Below, piece after piece: positions 1 to 8,208 of a stretch of 27,067 nucleotides of DNA (its first letter is position 1; every line of letters begins with the position of its first letter). The notes beneath the pieces were generated by a model. It made no database searches. It was not told the origin of the DNA and saw only the letters and a program-made list of their open reading frames with translations. Origin of the DNA: CAYOBW01 sp964402115 (GTDB taxonomy: Bacteria > Verrucomicrobiota > Kiritimatiellia > UBA8416 > CAYOBW01). The stretch lies in NCBI GenBank assembly GCA_964402115.1, contig CAYOBW010000073.1, positions 1 through 27,067 on the forward strand, given 5' to 3'. A program made the position numbers and the translations under genes.

Positions 1-1064
1 TGGTCGTGGACCCGCTGGCCCTGCTGAAGGAAATGGACGAGCTCGCGAGCTTCGGCATCGAGGTGACCGGCCGGTTGATTGTCAGCGACCGCGCGCACGT
101 CGTGTTCCCTTACCACAAGCTGATCGACGAGTGTCGCGAGACGCGTCGCTCCGCGAAGGACCGGATCGGGACGACGAAGCGGGGCATCGGACCCTGCTAT
201 GGCGACAAGGTCTCGCGCGTGGGGTTGCGCATGGCGGACCTGATCGATCCGCAGTTCCCGTCGTTGCTGGCGGCGCGGCTGGACGAGGCGAATCGCGTGC
301 TGGAAGCGCTTGGCGGCGCGCCGCTGGCAAGCGAGCCGCTGCTGGAGCAGTACGGCGAGGCCGCCGTCCGCCTGGGGCCGTTTGTGGCCGACTCCGTGGC
401 TGTGTTGAACGAGCAGCTGCGCTTCGGTCGCTCGATTCTCTGCGAGGGGGCTCAGGGAACGATGCTCGACATCGATTTCGGCTCCTATCCTTTCGTCACG
501 TCATCGAATGCGACAGCCGGGGGCGCCTGCAGCGGGACGGGCATCCCGCCGCACCGGATCGATCGGGTGATCGGCGTCATCAAAGCTTACACCACGCGCG
601 TGGGCGAGGGACCATTCCCCACGGAACTCAATGACGAGACCGGCGAAGCTCTGCGGCGCGAGGGACACGAGTTCGGCGCCACCACCGGCCGGCCCCGCCG
701 CTGCGGCTGGTTCGATGCGGTTGTGGGGCGGTACTCGGCGATGACCAACGGCGTGGACTTCTGGGCCATGACCAAGCTGGATGTGCTGGACCAGATGCCC
801 AAGTTGAAGATCTGCGTGGGGTACGAATGCGATGGCGCCGTCTACGACACCGTGCCCGCCAGCATCCGCGTGCTCGAACGCTGCCGGCCGGTCTACGAGG
901 AGATGGACGGCTGGCTGTCCAGCACGCGGCACGTGACGCGCTTCGGCGATCTGCCGGAACAGGCCAGGGATTACGTGATGCGCTTGTGCGAACTGACGGG
1001 CGTGAAACTGGGCATACTGTCCGTCGGCGCCAACCGGAATTCCACCATGCGGATCGCAATCTAG
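1..1064 (+). CDS. purA: Adenylosuccinate synthetase, 3' part (5' end outside window)
   Basis: GTP-dependent ligase joining IMP and aspartate to adenylosuccinate, the first committed step of AMP synthesis; cytosolic. The frame is open to the first base of the window, so the GTG at 6 is not a start: alignment from memory with the E. coli enzyme places the first visible residues near position 75, so the N-terminal GDEGKGK P-loop is missing. Visible conserved blocks are GTTKRGIGPCY, EGAQGTMLDID, TSSNATAGG, TRVGEGPFPTE, FGATTGRPRRCGW and TKLDVLD, which build the IMP and GTP sites. The family C-terminus is complete, ending after the NRNSTM block. uppS follows after 30 nt on the same strand, so co-transcription is likely. 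The identity is very secure; only the start is unknown. Confidence 0.97.
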   Translation, partial: VVDPLALLKEMDELASFGIEVTGRLIVSDRAHVVFPYHKLIDECRETRRSAKDRIGTTKRGIGPCYGDKVSRVGLRMADLIDPQFPSLLAARLDEANRVLEALGGAPLASEPLLEQYGEAAVRLGPFVADSVAVLNEQLRFGRSILCEGAQGTMLDIDFGSYPFVTSSNATAGGACSGTGIPPHRIDRVIGVIKAYTTRVGEGPFPTELNDETGEALRREGHEFGATTGRPRRCGWFDAVVGRYSAMTNGVDFWAMTKLDVLDQMPKLKICVGYECDGAVYDTVPASIRVLERCRPVYEEMDGWLSSTRHVTRFGDLPEQARDYVMRLCELTGVKLGILSVGANRNSTMRIAI

Positions 1065-1094
1065 GCGCGTCGACGCCGGGAGTGGCAGCCGCCC

Positions 1095-1820
1095 ATGGGT
1101 GACCAGGGTAGCGGAAAACTGAAAATTCCCCGCCACGTGGCCGTCATCATGGACGGCAACGGCCGTTGGGCGCGCCAGCATGGCTGGCCCCGGCTGAAGG
1201 GCCATGAAGCGGGCGCCGAGTCGGTCCGCACGATCATCCGCTGCTGCCGTGATCACGGGGTCGAGTTCCTGACGCTGTACGCGTTCAGCGTGGAGAACTG
1301 GGTGCGCCCGCGCGCGGAGATCAAGGGCCTCATGTCGCTGCTGCTGAGGTTCTTGCGCGATCGCGAATTCGAGTTGCATGATAACCAGGTGCGCCTGCGT
1401 TTGACCGGGCGTCTCACCGATTTTCCGGCTGACGTGCAGCGGGAGCTGGCGCGGGTGGTTGCGGCCACGGCGCATTACACGGCCGGCAACCTGATCCTGG
1501 CGCTGAGCTACGGCGGGCGCACGGAACTGGCGCGGGCGGCACGGGAGATCGCGCGCGCGGTCCAGTCCGGACAGTTGACGCCCGATCAGGTTGACGAGGC
1601 TTGCGTCCAGCGGCATCTCTACCTGCCGGACGTGCCCGACCCGGATTTGATGATTCGGACCAGCGGCGAGTTGCGGATCAGCAACTTTCTGCTGTGGCAG
1701 TTGTCCTATGCCGAGTTGTACTTCACGGAGGTCATGTGGCCGGACTTCCGCGAGGCTGAGTTCCGCCAGGCGCTGGAGGTATACGGCCAGCGGCAAAGGC
1801 GGTTTGGCGATATCGAATAG
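1095..1820 (+). CDS. uppS: Undecaprenyl pyrophosphate synthase (cis-prenyltransferase)
   Basis: Condenses farnesyl diphosphate with isopentenyl diphosphates to make C55 undecaprenyl diphosphate, the lipid carrier for peptidoglycan and surface glycans. The 241-residue length is normal for the family. The diagnostic motif MDGNGRWA lies at residues 19-26 with the catalytic Asp at 20; LTLYAFSVENWVRP at 59-72 and the late DPDLMIRTSGELRISNFLLW-type block (IPP-binding Arg and Ser residues) are intact. The ATG is preceded by a GGGAG element at unusually long spacing (about 13 nt), so initiation may be moderate or coupled to purA. The gene stands between purA and cdsA; dxr and ispG downstream make its C5 precursors. 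Confidence 0.97.
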   Translation: MGDQGSGKLKIPRHVAVIMDGNGRWARQHGWPRLKGHEAGAESVRTIIRCCRDHGVEFLTLYAFSVENWVRPRAEIKGLMSLLLRFLRDREFELHDNQVRLRLTGRLTDFPADVQRELARVVAATAHYTAGNLILALSYGGRTELARAAREIARAVQSGQLTPDQVDEACVQRHLYLPDVPDPDLMIRTSGELRISNFLLWQLSYAELYFTEVMWPDFREAEFRQALEVYGQRQRRFGDIE

Positions 1821-1855
1821 CCCCGACGTGCCGGGCGGGCGCAGCCCGGGCGGGG

Positions 1856-2752
1856 ATGACGGCGGAGAGTGTCGTGTTACGCTACCGGCTCATGAGTGGG
1901 ACGCTGATCGTGCTGGCCTTGCTGCTGGCGCTATACCGCCTGCCTGCCGTGGGCATGTGGGGTCTGGCGCTGGCCGTTTCAACACTGGGCATGCTGGAGT
2001 TCTACGCGCTCATGCGCGAGGGCGCCGTCCCCGTCTTCCGGGTGGTCGGTGTGCTGGCGGGGCTTGCGCTGGTGTCCGGCGGGATGTGGACGAGGGGCAT
2101 GGGCTGCGGCGGAACCGCTGCGGCGCCCGAGGTCGAGACCGCCATCCTGGCGATGGCGTTGCTCGTGGTCTTCGTGCGGCAGTTTCCGCAGAAGAACAAC
2201 GCGCAGCCGCTGGCGACCGTGGCCTGCACGCTGCTGGGCATCCTGTACGTTCCTTTCCTGCTGAATTACTTCGTCCGGCTCGCCTTCCTGGCCGGGCCGG
2301 TCGCCTCCCCCCTGTCCGTGCTCGACGACACGGGTCGCCTGTGGCTGCTCTACCTCGTGGTTGTCGTGAAGGCGTCGGACACCGGCGCCTACGCGTGCGG
2401 CCGCCTGTTCGGCCGCCACAAGCTCTTTCCCCGTTTGTCGCCGAAGAAGACCTGGGAGGGCCTCGCCGGAGGCATTGCGGCCGCTATCGGCAGCAGCGTG
2501 CTGTTCCAAGTGCTCGTCGGCGGGCGACTGGGGGTCGTACCGCTGCCGTTAACGCACGCGCTGACCCTCGGCTTGCTGCTCGCCGTCGTGGGCGTGGCCG
2601 GGGACCTGTTCGAGTCGCTCCTCAAGCGGGCCACGGGGGCCAAGGATTCCAGCACGATGATTCCGGGAATGGGCGGCGTCCTGGACGTGCTTGACAGCCT
2701 CCTCTTCAGCGCCCCCGTGCTCTACGTGTATGTGAAAGTCTGCCTGTTATGA
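1856..2752 (+). CDS. cdsA: Phosphatidate cytidylyltransferase (CDP-diglyceride synthase)
   Basis: Integral membrane enzyme making CDP-diacylglycerol from phosphatidic acid and CTP, the branch point for phospholipid synthesis. The 298-residue protein has several hydrophobic helices (starting near residues 15-35 and 40-60) and the C-terminal signature S-L-L-K-R-x4-K-D-S-S. The following part reads PGMGGVLDVLDS, where the enterobacterial signature has H in place of M and DR in place of DV; from memory such variants are common in PVC bacteria, so I read this as lineage-specific, not damage. The stop overlaps the dxr start (ATGA), indicating translational coupling. uppS ends 35 nt upstream. Confidence 0.95.
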   Translation: MTAESVVLRYRLMSGTLIVLALLLALYRLPAVGMWGLALAVSTLGMLEFYALMREGAVPVFRVVGVLAGLALVSGGMWTRGMGCGGTAAAPEVETAILAMALLVVFVRQFPQKNNAQPLATVACTLLGILYVPFLLNYFVRLAFLAGPVASPLSVLDDTGRLWLLYLVVVVKASDTGAYACGRLFGRHKLFPRLSPKKTWEGLAGGIAAAIGSSVLFQVLVGGRLGVVPLPLTHALTLGLLLAVVGVAGDLFESLLKRATGAKDSSTMIPGMGGVLDVLDSLLFSAPVLYVYVKVCLL

Positions 2753-3906
2753 AGCGAGTGGTTGTTCTGGGCAGCACGGGTTCGATCGGCCTGAGCGCGT
2801 TGCGCGTGGCGGAGTCGCTGCCCGACCGTCTGCAGGTGGTCGGGCTGAGTGTCCAGCGCAACTTTCGGCCGCTGCTGCAACAGGCGGCTCGGCTGGGCGT
2901 GCGGCATGTGGCGGTCTCCGACCCCGAGCAGGCGCGCGACTGCGCGCGGGAGGCGCCTGCCGGCACCAGCGTGTACGCGGGGGTGGAGGGCCTGGAGACC
3001 CTGGCCCGGCTGCCTGAGGCGGACCTCGTGCTCTGCGCCGTGGTCGGGATGGCGGGCCTGCGGCCCGTGCTGGCCGCTCTCGGCGCCGGCAAGGACGTCG
3101 CCCTGGCCACCAAGGAGGTGCTGGTGGCGGCGGGCCGGATCGTAACCGACGCCGCCCGGTCCCGCGGCGTCCGGCTGCTGCCGGTGGATAGCGAGCACAG
3201 CGCCGTGTTCCAGTGCCTGCAGGGGCGCGAGGGCCATGGCGCCGAGGTGCGGCGCCTGATCCTGACTGCGTCCGGCGGCCCGTTCGGCCTGCTTCCCGAC
3301 GTGGATCTGGAACGGGTCACGGTCGAGGAAGCCCTGGCCCACCCTCGCTGGAACATGGGGAAGAAAGTCAGCATAGACTCGGCCACGATGATGAACAAGG
3401 GGCTTGAGATCATGGAGGCCTGCTGGCTGTTCGGGCTGCCGGCGACGTCCGTGGACGTCGTGATCCATCCCGAGAGCATCGTCCACTCGCTGGTGGAGTT
3501 CGTGGACGGGAGCCTGCTCGCGCAGCTCGGCGTGCCCGACATGCGGCTGCCGATCCAGTATGCGCTGACGTTCCCCGAGCGCGTGGACGGGCAGCTGCCG
3601 GCGCTGGACGTGGCGCGGCTGGGCACCCTGCGTTTCCAGGCGCCGGATGAGCGGCGTTTTCCCTGCCTGGCCCTGGCGCGCGAAGCGGCGCGCGTGGGCG
3701 GCACGCTGCCAGCCGTGCTCAATGCCGCCAACGAGGTGGCTGTGGAGAAGTTCCTTGTAAGGCGCATCCCTTTTGCGGGAATATGGCGTCTGGTGGAAGC
3801 CGTCATGGCCCGGCACACGGTCTGCGAGTCGCCGGGCCTGGACGAACTGGTGGCCGCGGACGCCTGGGGCCGTCGCATGGCTCGGGAGCAGGCGCAGGCG
3901 GGTTGA
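2749..3906 (+). CDS. dxr: 1-deoxy-D-xylulose 5-phosphate reductoisomerase
   Basis: Second step of the MEP isoprenoid pathway: NADPH-dependent rearrangement and reduction of DXP to MEP; cytosolic and metal-dependent. The protein is 385 residues, a usual length. The NADPH-binding GSTGSIG is at residues 8-14. Metal ligands are in D147-S-E149, the substrate loop is SGGPFG from 175, and HPRWNMGKKVSIDSATMMNKGLE carries the W201, N216, K217 and E220 equivalents of the E. coli active site. The start ATG overlaps the cdsA stop by 4 nt. A 54-nt gap without a clear promoter separates it from rseP. With ispG in the same cluster, the organism evidently uses the MEP route. Confidence 0.98.
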   Translation: MKRVVVLGSTGSIGLSALRVAESLPDRLQVVGLSVQRNFRPLLQQAARLGVRHVAVSDPEQARDCAREAPAGTSVYAGVEGLETLARLPEADLVLCAVVGMAGLRPVLAALGAGKDVALATKEVLVAAGRIVTDAARSRGVRLLPVDSEHSAVFQCLQGREGHGAEVRRLILTASGGPFGLLPDVDLERVTVEEALAHPRWNMGKKVSIDSATMMNKGLEIMEACWLFGLPATSVDVVIHPESIVHSLVEFVDGSLLAQLGVPDMRLPIQYALTFPERVDGQLPALDVARLGTLRFQAPDERRFPCLALAREAARVGGTLPAVLNAANEVAVEKFLVRRIPFAGIWRLVEAVMARHTVCESPGLDELVAADAWGRRMAREQAQAG

Positions 3907-3960
3907 CGAATGGACCGACGGGCGGCGGAATAGGCCAAACACAAAGCGAGTTGTACGCGC

Positions 3961-5403
3961 ATGGGTGCGATCATCACGAACTTCAAGGACTTGCTCGTGC
4001 TTGTCCTCTTTTTCAGCTTCACCATCTTCATCCACGAACTGGGGCATTTCCTCGTGGCCCTGCGGCGTGGCATGGTCGTGGAGGTCTTCTCCATCGGTTT
4101 CGGCCCCGCGCTGTGGAAACGCAGGATCAACGGCATCACCTACAAGCTGGGCTGGATTCCTTTTGGCGGCTATGTGGCCCTGCCGCAGCTCGACCCCACG
4201 GGCATGGCGACCGTCCAGGGCGAAGAGGGGGAGGGGGGTGACGCCGGGGCGCGGCTGCCTGAAGCGAAGCCGCGCACGAAGATCTACGTGGCGATGGCGG
4301 GGGCCGTCGGCAACCTGCTCTTGGCCGTGGTCATGGCCGTCGTCATCTGGCTGGCGCCCGGGGCGATTACGCACGAGGGTGCAGCCGTGGTCGGACACGT
4401 GGACAAGGACAGCGTCGCCAGCGCGCGCGGCCTGCGCGAGGGCGACATCATCAGGACCGTCAACGGCAAGCCCGTTCGCACCTGGTACGACGTCAGTGTC
4501 GAGTTGCTGCTGACGGGGCAGCGGGAAGAGGTGGCCGTGACTGTCGACGCGGGGCTGCAGGTGCGCGAACTGGTGCTTCCGCTGCGGCATGTCGCCGAGG
4601 GGCGCCTGGCTGTGCTCGCCGGTGTGCAGCACAAGCCCATCCCCTGCACGTTCTCGCGCGTGCTGCCCAACTCGAGCGCCGCGGATGCCGGCCTGCTGGC
4701 GGGCGATATCGTGGTCACGTTCGACGGCGTGACGGTCGACGACACGGAGCATTTCATCGAGCTCGTCTCGGCTCGCGACGGTCGCACGGTGCCCATTGTC
4801 GTCCAGCGCGGCAAGCAGGCCCTGACGCTGAACGTGACGCCGACGTTCAACGCGCAGGTGGGGCACGCGGTGATCGGCGTGTCGCCGACGTCTGTGATTA
4901 TGCCCTGGATGCAGTACAAGAACCCCTGGGATCAGCTGCGCGCGGATGCCGCCGGCATTGTCCGGTTGCTGCGGGCCCTTGTTACGCCGGACGAGATGAC
5001 GCACGCCGCCAAGGGCCTCGGGGGCCCCGTGGCCATCCTCGCGACGCTGTGGTTGTCCATCAAACTGAGCTTTTTCAATGCCATCGGCTTCCTGCGCTTC
5101 CTCAACGTGAACCTGGCGATTCTCAACCTCCTGCCGATACCGGTGCTGGACGGCGGCCACATTGTGTTTGCCGCGTACGAAGGCATCACGCGGCGCAAGG
5201 TTCCCCCCAAGGTCGTGAACGTGCTGGTCAACGTCTTTGCGGTGCTGTTGATCGGGGCGTTCATCGCGCTCACCGTCAAGGATGTGGATACGCTGTTTCC
5301 GGGCGTGAAGCGGCTCTGGCCGTGGGGGGGGCGGAAGGCGTCTGCCGACGCCGTCACGAACACGGTGAGCGTCACGCAGCCCGCTGAGCCCGCCGGACGC
5401 TGA
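3961..5403 (+). CDS. rseP: RseP-type site-2 intramembrane zinc metalloprotease
   Basis: Membrane-embedded protease that in other bacteria cleaves transmembrane anti-sigma factors and signal-peptide remnants. The zinc motif HELGH is at residues 25-29 in the first membrane segment; FGGYV at 68-72 and a membrane segment near 108-132 follow. Two PDZ regions are visible (about 138-200 and 222-290, each with a 'LREGD/LLAGD' type carboxylate-binding loop). The third catalytic element NLLPIPVLDGGH lies at 389-400 with metal ligand D397. The length (480) fits the two-PDZ RseP class. Placement between dxr and ispG recalls the frequent dxr-rseP linkage. No rseA-like substrate gene is visible in the window, so its substrate is unknown. 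Confidence 0.96.
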   Translation: MGAIITNFKDLLVLVLFFSFTIFIHELGHFLVALRRGMVVEVFSIGFGPALWKRRINGITYKLGWIPFGGYVALPQLDPTGMATVQGEEGEGGDAGARLPEAKPRTKIYVAMAGAVGNLLLAVVMAVVIWLAPGAITHEGAAVVGHVDKDSVASARGLREGDIIRTVNGKPVRTWYDVSVELLLTGQREEVAVTVDAGLQVRELVLPLRHVAEGRLAVLAGVQHKPIPCTFSRVLPNSSAADAGLLAGDIVVTFDGVTVDDTEHFIELVSARDGRTVPIVVQRGKQALTLNVTPTFNAQVGHAVIGVSPTSVIMPWMQYKNPWDQLRADAAGIVRLLRALVTPDEMTHAAKGLGGPVAILATLWLSIKLSFFNAIGFLRFLNVNLAILNLLPIPVLDGGHIVFAAYEGITRRKVPPKVVNVLVNVFAVLLIGAFIALTVKDVDTLFPGVKRLWPWGGRKASADAVTNTVSVTQPAEPAGR

Positions 5404-5471
5404 CCCGCCACCCGCGGCTTGTGGCGCCACGGACTTGGTGAGCCGGCGCGCGCAGCGGGGGAAAGAACAAC

Positions 5472-6572
5472 ATGAAGACCGCCAGCGGCCCATTCAAGAT
5501 CAAGCGGCGTCCGACGCGGAAAATACACGTCGGGAGCGTGGCGGTCGGGGGCGATGCCCCGGTGAGTGTCCAGACGATGACGAAGACGGACACGCGCGAC
5601 GTGGCGGCCACGGTCGAGCAGATCCGTGTGGTGGCGGCTGCGGGGTGCGATATCGTGCGGCTGGCGGTCGTCGACGAGGCGGCGGCGGATGCGCTGCTCG
5701 CCATCCGGCGCCAGGTCAATGTTCCCCTGGTCGCCGATATCCACTTCGACCACCGCCTGGCCCTGCGAGCGCTGGCTGCGGGTGTGGATGGGCTGCGGAT
5801 TAATCCCGGGAACATCGGCAGCGAGGCCGGCGTGGGTGAGATCGTGGCCGCCGCCCGTGAGCGGCGCGTCCCCATTCGTATCGGGGTCAACAGCGGCTCC
5901 CTCGAGCAGGATTTGCTGGCCAAGTACGGTGGCAGCACGGCCGAGGCGCTGGTCGAAAGCGCCCTGCGGCACGTGCAGATCCTGGAACGCCACGGCTACG
6001 AGGAGATCAAGATCTCCGTCAAGGCCACCGATGTCCGCCGAACCGTGGAGGCCTACCGGTTGCTCTCTGGCGCAACCGGCTACCCGCTGCATATCGGCGT
6101 CACGGAGGCCGGCACGTTCCTGGCCGGCACCGTACGTTCCGCCGTCGCCCTAGGCATTCTGCTGGCCGAAGGCATCGGCGATACGGTGCGCGTGTCACTG
6201 ACTGACGATCCGGCGCGCGAGGTGCGTGTCGGACTTGAGCTGTTGCGCAGCCTGGACCTCCGCGCGCCCGGGGCGAGCGTGATCTCGTGCCCGACGTGCG
6301 GGCGGGTGCAAGTGGATGTCGCTGTCGTGGCGCGGGAGGTGGAGGATGCCTTGGAGGCCTGGTATGCGGCCAATCCCTCCGCCCCGCGTCCGGTTGTGGC
6401 GGTGATGGGCTGCATGGTGAATGGTCCGGGCGAGGCGCGCGCGGCCGATCTCGCCTTGGCGGGCGGCAAGGGCAAGTTCGCCCTCTACGTGCGCGGGCAG
6501 TTCGAAGCGACGATTACGCAGACCGAGGCGGTTGCCACGGTCGTCAAGTATGCGCAGACCTGGCGGGAATAG
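5472..6572 (+). CDS. ispG: 4-hydroxy-3-methylbut-2-enyl diphosphate synthase (IspG/GcpE)
   Basis: Penultimate MEP-pathway enzyme: reductive ring opening of MEcPP to HMBPP using a [4Fe-4S] cluster. The 366-residue single-module bacterial form has an N-terminal TIM-barrel part (VSVQTMTKTD from 31, RINPGNIG near 109-116) and a C-terminal cluster domain with C273 and C276 in SCPTC plus C314 in MGCMVNGPGEA; E321 would be the fourth ligand. A GGGGGAAAG element 6-14 nt before the ATG gives a credible ribosome site. It lies 68 nt after rseP on the same strand, and a hairpin follows its stop. Confidence 0.97.
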   Translation: MKTASGPFKIKRRPTRKIHVGSVAVGGDAPVSVQTMTKTDTRDVAATVEQIRVVAAAGCDIVRLAVVDEAAADALLAIRRQVNVPLVADIHFDHRLALRALAAGVDGLRINPGNIGSEAGVGEIVAAARERRVPIRIGVNSGSLEQDLLAKYGGSTAEALVESALRHVQILERHGYEEIKISVKATDVRRTVEAYRLLSGATGYPLHIGVTEAGTFLAGTVRSAVALGILLAEGIGDTVRVSLTDDPAREVRVGLELLRSLDLRAPGASVISCPTCGRVQVDVAVVAREVEDALEAWYAANPSAPRPVVAVMGCMVNGPGEARAADLALAGGKGKFALYVRGQFEATITQTEAVATVVKYAQTWRE

Positions 6573-6583
6573 GCGGACACGGG

Positions 6584-6606
6584 CGCGTCGGCCTGCGGCC
6601 GGCGCG
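6584..6606 (+). terminator. GC-rich stem-loop after ispG (no U tract)
   Basis: A 10-bp stem (CGCGTCGGCC with GGCCGGCGCG, one G-T wobble) closes a TGC loop 11 nt after the ispG stop. It ends at the ribosome site of the LysM gene. There is no T-run, so it is not a classical intrinsic terminator. It could attenuate, pause or shield the 3' end, or sequester the next ribosome site. Confidence 0.35.
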
Positions 6607-6620
6607 GGAGGAGTATGCAG

Positions 6621-7166
6621 ATGCGTGCGAATGGATGGGGAGGGGCGGCGTTGGGTGTGGTGCTGGCGGGCGCGACGGGCTGTGAGACCCTGCTGCAGGG
6701 GCAGGGGCAGCGCCTGGACCAGCTCCAGGAGCAGACTGCCAACGAGAACCTCCAGCGCGATGTGGCGCAGTTAAAGGACGCCGTGCGCGACCTGCGCGCG
6801 GCACAGGAGCGGTCCTTCGCGGAACTGGAGCAGTTGCGCGCTGAAAGCCGCGGTGGGGGACGCACGGCGGAAACGCGCCTGGCTGAACTGGAGCGCGGTT
6901 TGCGCGCGGAAGTCTCGGCACGCGAGAGCCTGAGGCGCGACATAGACGCCATCCCGGGCAAGGTCGCCGGCATCGTCAACACGCATCGTCCGCCAGCCCC
7001 CGCTCCCCAGGTCATCGAGGGACGGGAGCACACGGTGGAAGCAGGGCAGACGATCTCCGACATCGCCAAGGCCTACGGCGTGAAAACCACCGTCATCATC
7101 AAGGCCAACAACATAACCCGACCGGACGCCCTGAAGGTTGGCCAGAAGCTGATTATTCCGGAGTAG
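6621..7166 (+). CDS. LysM-domain lipoprotein with coiled coil
   Basis: Probably a peptidoglycan-binding envelope lipoprotein. I place the start at 6621 rather than at the in-frame ATG six bases earlier, because GGAGGAG ends one base before the first ATG but 7 nt before the second. From this start the N-terminus has a short hydrophobic segment and a lipobox-like LAGATGC with the Cys at 21. Residues about 30-110 are a charged Q/E/R-rich coiled coil, then comes a proline-rich linker, and the C-terminal 45 residues form one LysM repeat (HTVEAGQTISDIAKAYGV ... ALKVGQKLIIP). The lipobox is imperfect, so a plain signal peptide is possible. Its 3' end overlaps the convergent membrane coiled-coil gene by 14 nt. 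It is transcribed with the ispG side but may act near that envelope protein. Confidence 0.85.
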   Translation: MRANGWGGAALGVVLAGATGCETLLQGQGQRLDQLQEQTANENLQRDVAQLKDAVRDLRAAQERSFAELEQLRAESRGGGRTAETRLAELERGLRAEVSARESLRRDIDAIPGKVAGIVNTHRPPAPAPQVIEGREHTVEAGQTISDIAKAYGVKTTVIIKANNITRPDALKVGQKLIIPE

Positions 7167-8166
7167 GGAAGCGCCACTGCACGGGGCGCTTCGCACCGTC
7201 CGGCTTGATCGAGCCCGTCAGCGTGGTCGGGAGCGGGGGCGCCGCAGGGGCTTTTGCCACCGTGACGGGCGCCGTGGCAGGCGGGGTTTCCGTCACCACC
7301 GGCGGCCGGGGAACGGCGTCAGGGGCGATGGTTTCGGCGACCGGCGCGGCCGGGGCGGGCACGGCCGCTAGCGCTGGCGTCGGGGCGGCAGGCACGGGCT
7401 GCGGCTGTACCGTGATCGGGCGCTGCTGCAACTCCTTGAGCTCCGCCAACATGGTTTCCATGCGCGGCAGACCGGCCTTGAGATCGCCCATGTCCTTGTG
7501 CAGGCGGGCGTTCTCAGCCTCAAGCGACTGCATGGCGCGCTTGACGTCCTTCAGTTCCGGCGATACGGCTGCCGGAGGCGGCGTCGGGGCGGGAGCGGGC
7601 GCCGGTGGCGGGGTGACGGCCGCCTTCACCTGCGCCAGTTGCTGCTCCAGTTGCTGCGACAGTTCCGCCTTGGTGGCAACCAGGACCTGCTGCTGGCTGT
7701 CGAGCAGCATCTTCAGGCGCTCATCCGTCCGGCCCTGGAAGGCGGCCAGCGCCGAACCGACGTCGCTCTTGCGCTCGGCGGTCTCCTTCTGCAAGTCGCG
7801 GAAACTACGTTCCATGTCACGGTAGTCCGCCTGCATCCGGCTGTAGAGCAGGACGCCCACCAGCCCGCCGCACACGATCAGGAAGAGCAGCACGAGCCCG
7901 AAGAAAGAGCCCATGATGATCATGCGATTGCGGGAGCGCTTGCGCTCGATCTCGAGAAACTCCTGAAACGCGGCCAGCACCGGCAGCGACTTGGGCGGCT
8001 TCTCGATGGCGGTCGAACGCTTGCGCTCCATGGCGGCCATGACCGCACTGAGGTTGGGTTCGCTGCGCGTGGGTTCGCCGTTGTCGGTTTCGTCGCCGTA
8101 GTCGTCATCCTGGTCGGGCGCCTGGGCGGTCGGGTCTATGCGGGGCGGTCTGCGCTTGTCCATCAT
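7153..8166 (-). CDS. Single-pass membrane protein with coiled coil and Pro/Ala-rich regions
   Basis: No family recognised. The 337-residue product has an acidic, disordered N-terminus (residues 1-60), a basic patch ERKRSRNR (about 74-81), one hydrophobic helix at about 83-107, then a coiled coil (110-190), a PPPAPAPAP-type linker, a second short coiled coil (205-250) and a long Pro/Ala/Val-rich tail. The positive-inside rule puts the N-terminus in the cytosol and the coiled coil and proline-rich tail outside. It starts 42 nt after the stop of the shorter GYF_2/coiled-coil gene on the same strand, so it is likely the last gene of that operon. Two adjacent ATGs begin it; no strong ribosome site distinguishes them. 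It might anchor the two upstream cytosolic coiled-coil proteins to the membrane (inference). Confidence 0.8.
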   Translation of the reverse strand: MMDKRRPPRIDPTAQAPDQDDDYGDETDNGEPTRSEPNLSAVMAAMERKRSTAIEKPPKSLPVLAAFQEFLEIERKRSRNRMIIMGSFFGLVLLFLIVCGGLVGVLLYSRMQADYRDMERSFRDLQKETAERKSDVGSALAAFQGRTDERLKMLLDSQQQVLVATKAELSQQLEQQLAQVKAAVTPPPAPAPAPTPPPAAVSPELKDVKRAMQSLEAENARLHKDMGDLKAGLPRMETMLAELKELQQRPITVQPQPVPAAPTPALAAVPAPAAPVAETIAPDAVPRPPVVTETPPATAPVTVAKAPAAPPLPTTLTGSIKPDGAKRPVQWRFPTPE

Positions 8167-8208
8167 GGGCCGTGGTCCTTGGTGTGCCCCCGGGAGGGGC
8201 GGGTCCTG

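Noticed and set aside
501..1796. 431-codon minus-strand open frame
   Set aside because: Antisense to purA and uppS, with no domain and shadow-like composition.
2722..5493. 923-codon open frame on the minus strand
   Set aside because: It lies wholly antisense to cdsA, dxr and rseP; its His/Arg/Gln-rich composition is the mirror of GC-rich third-position bias in those genes.
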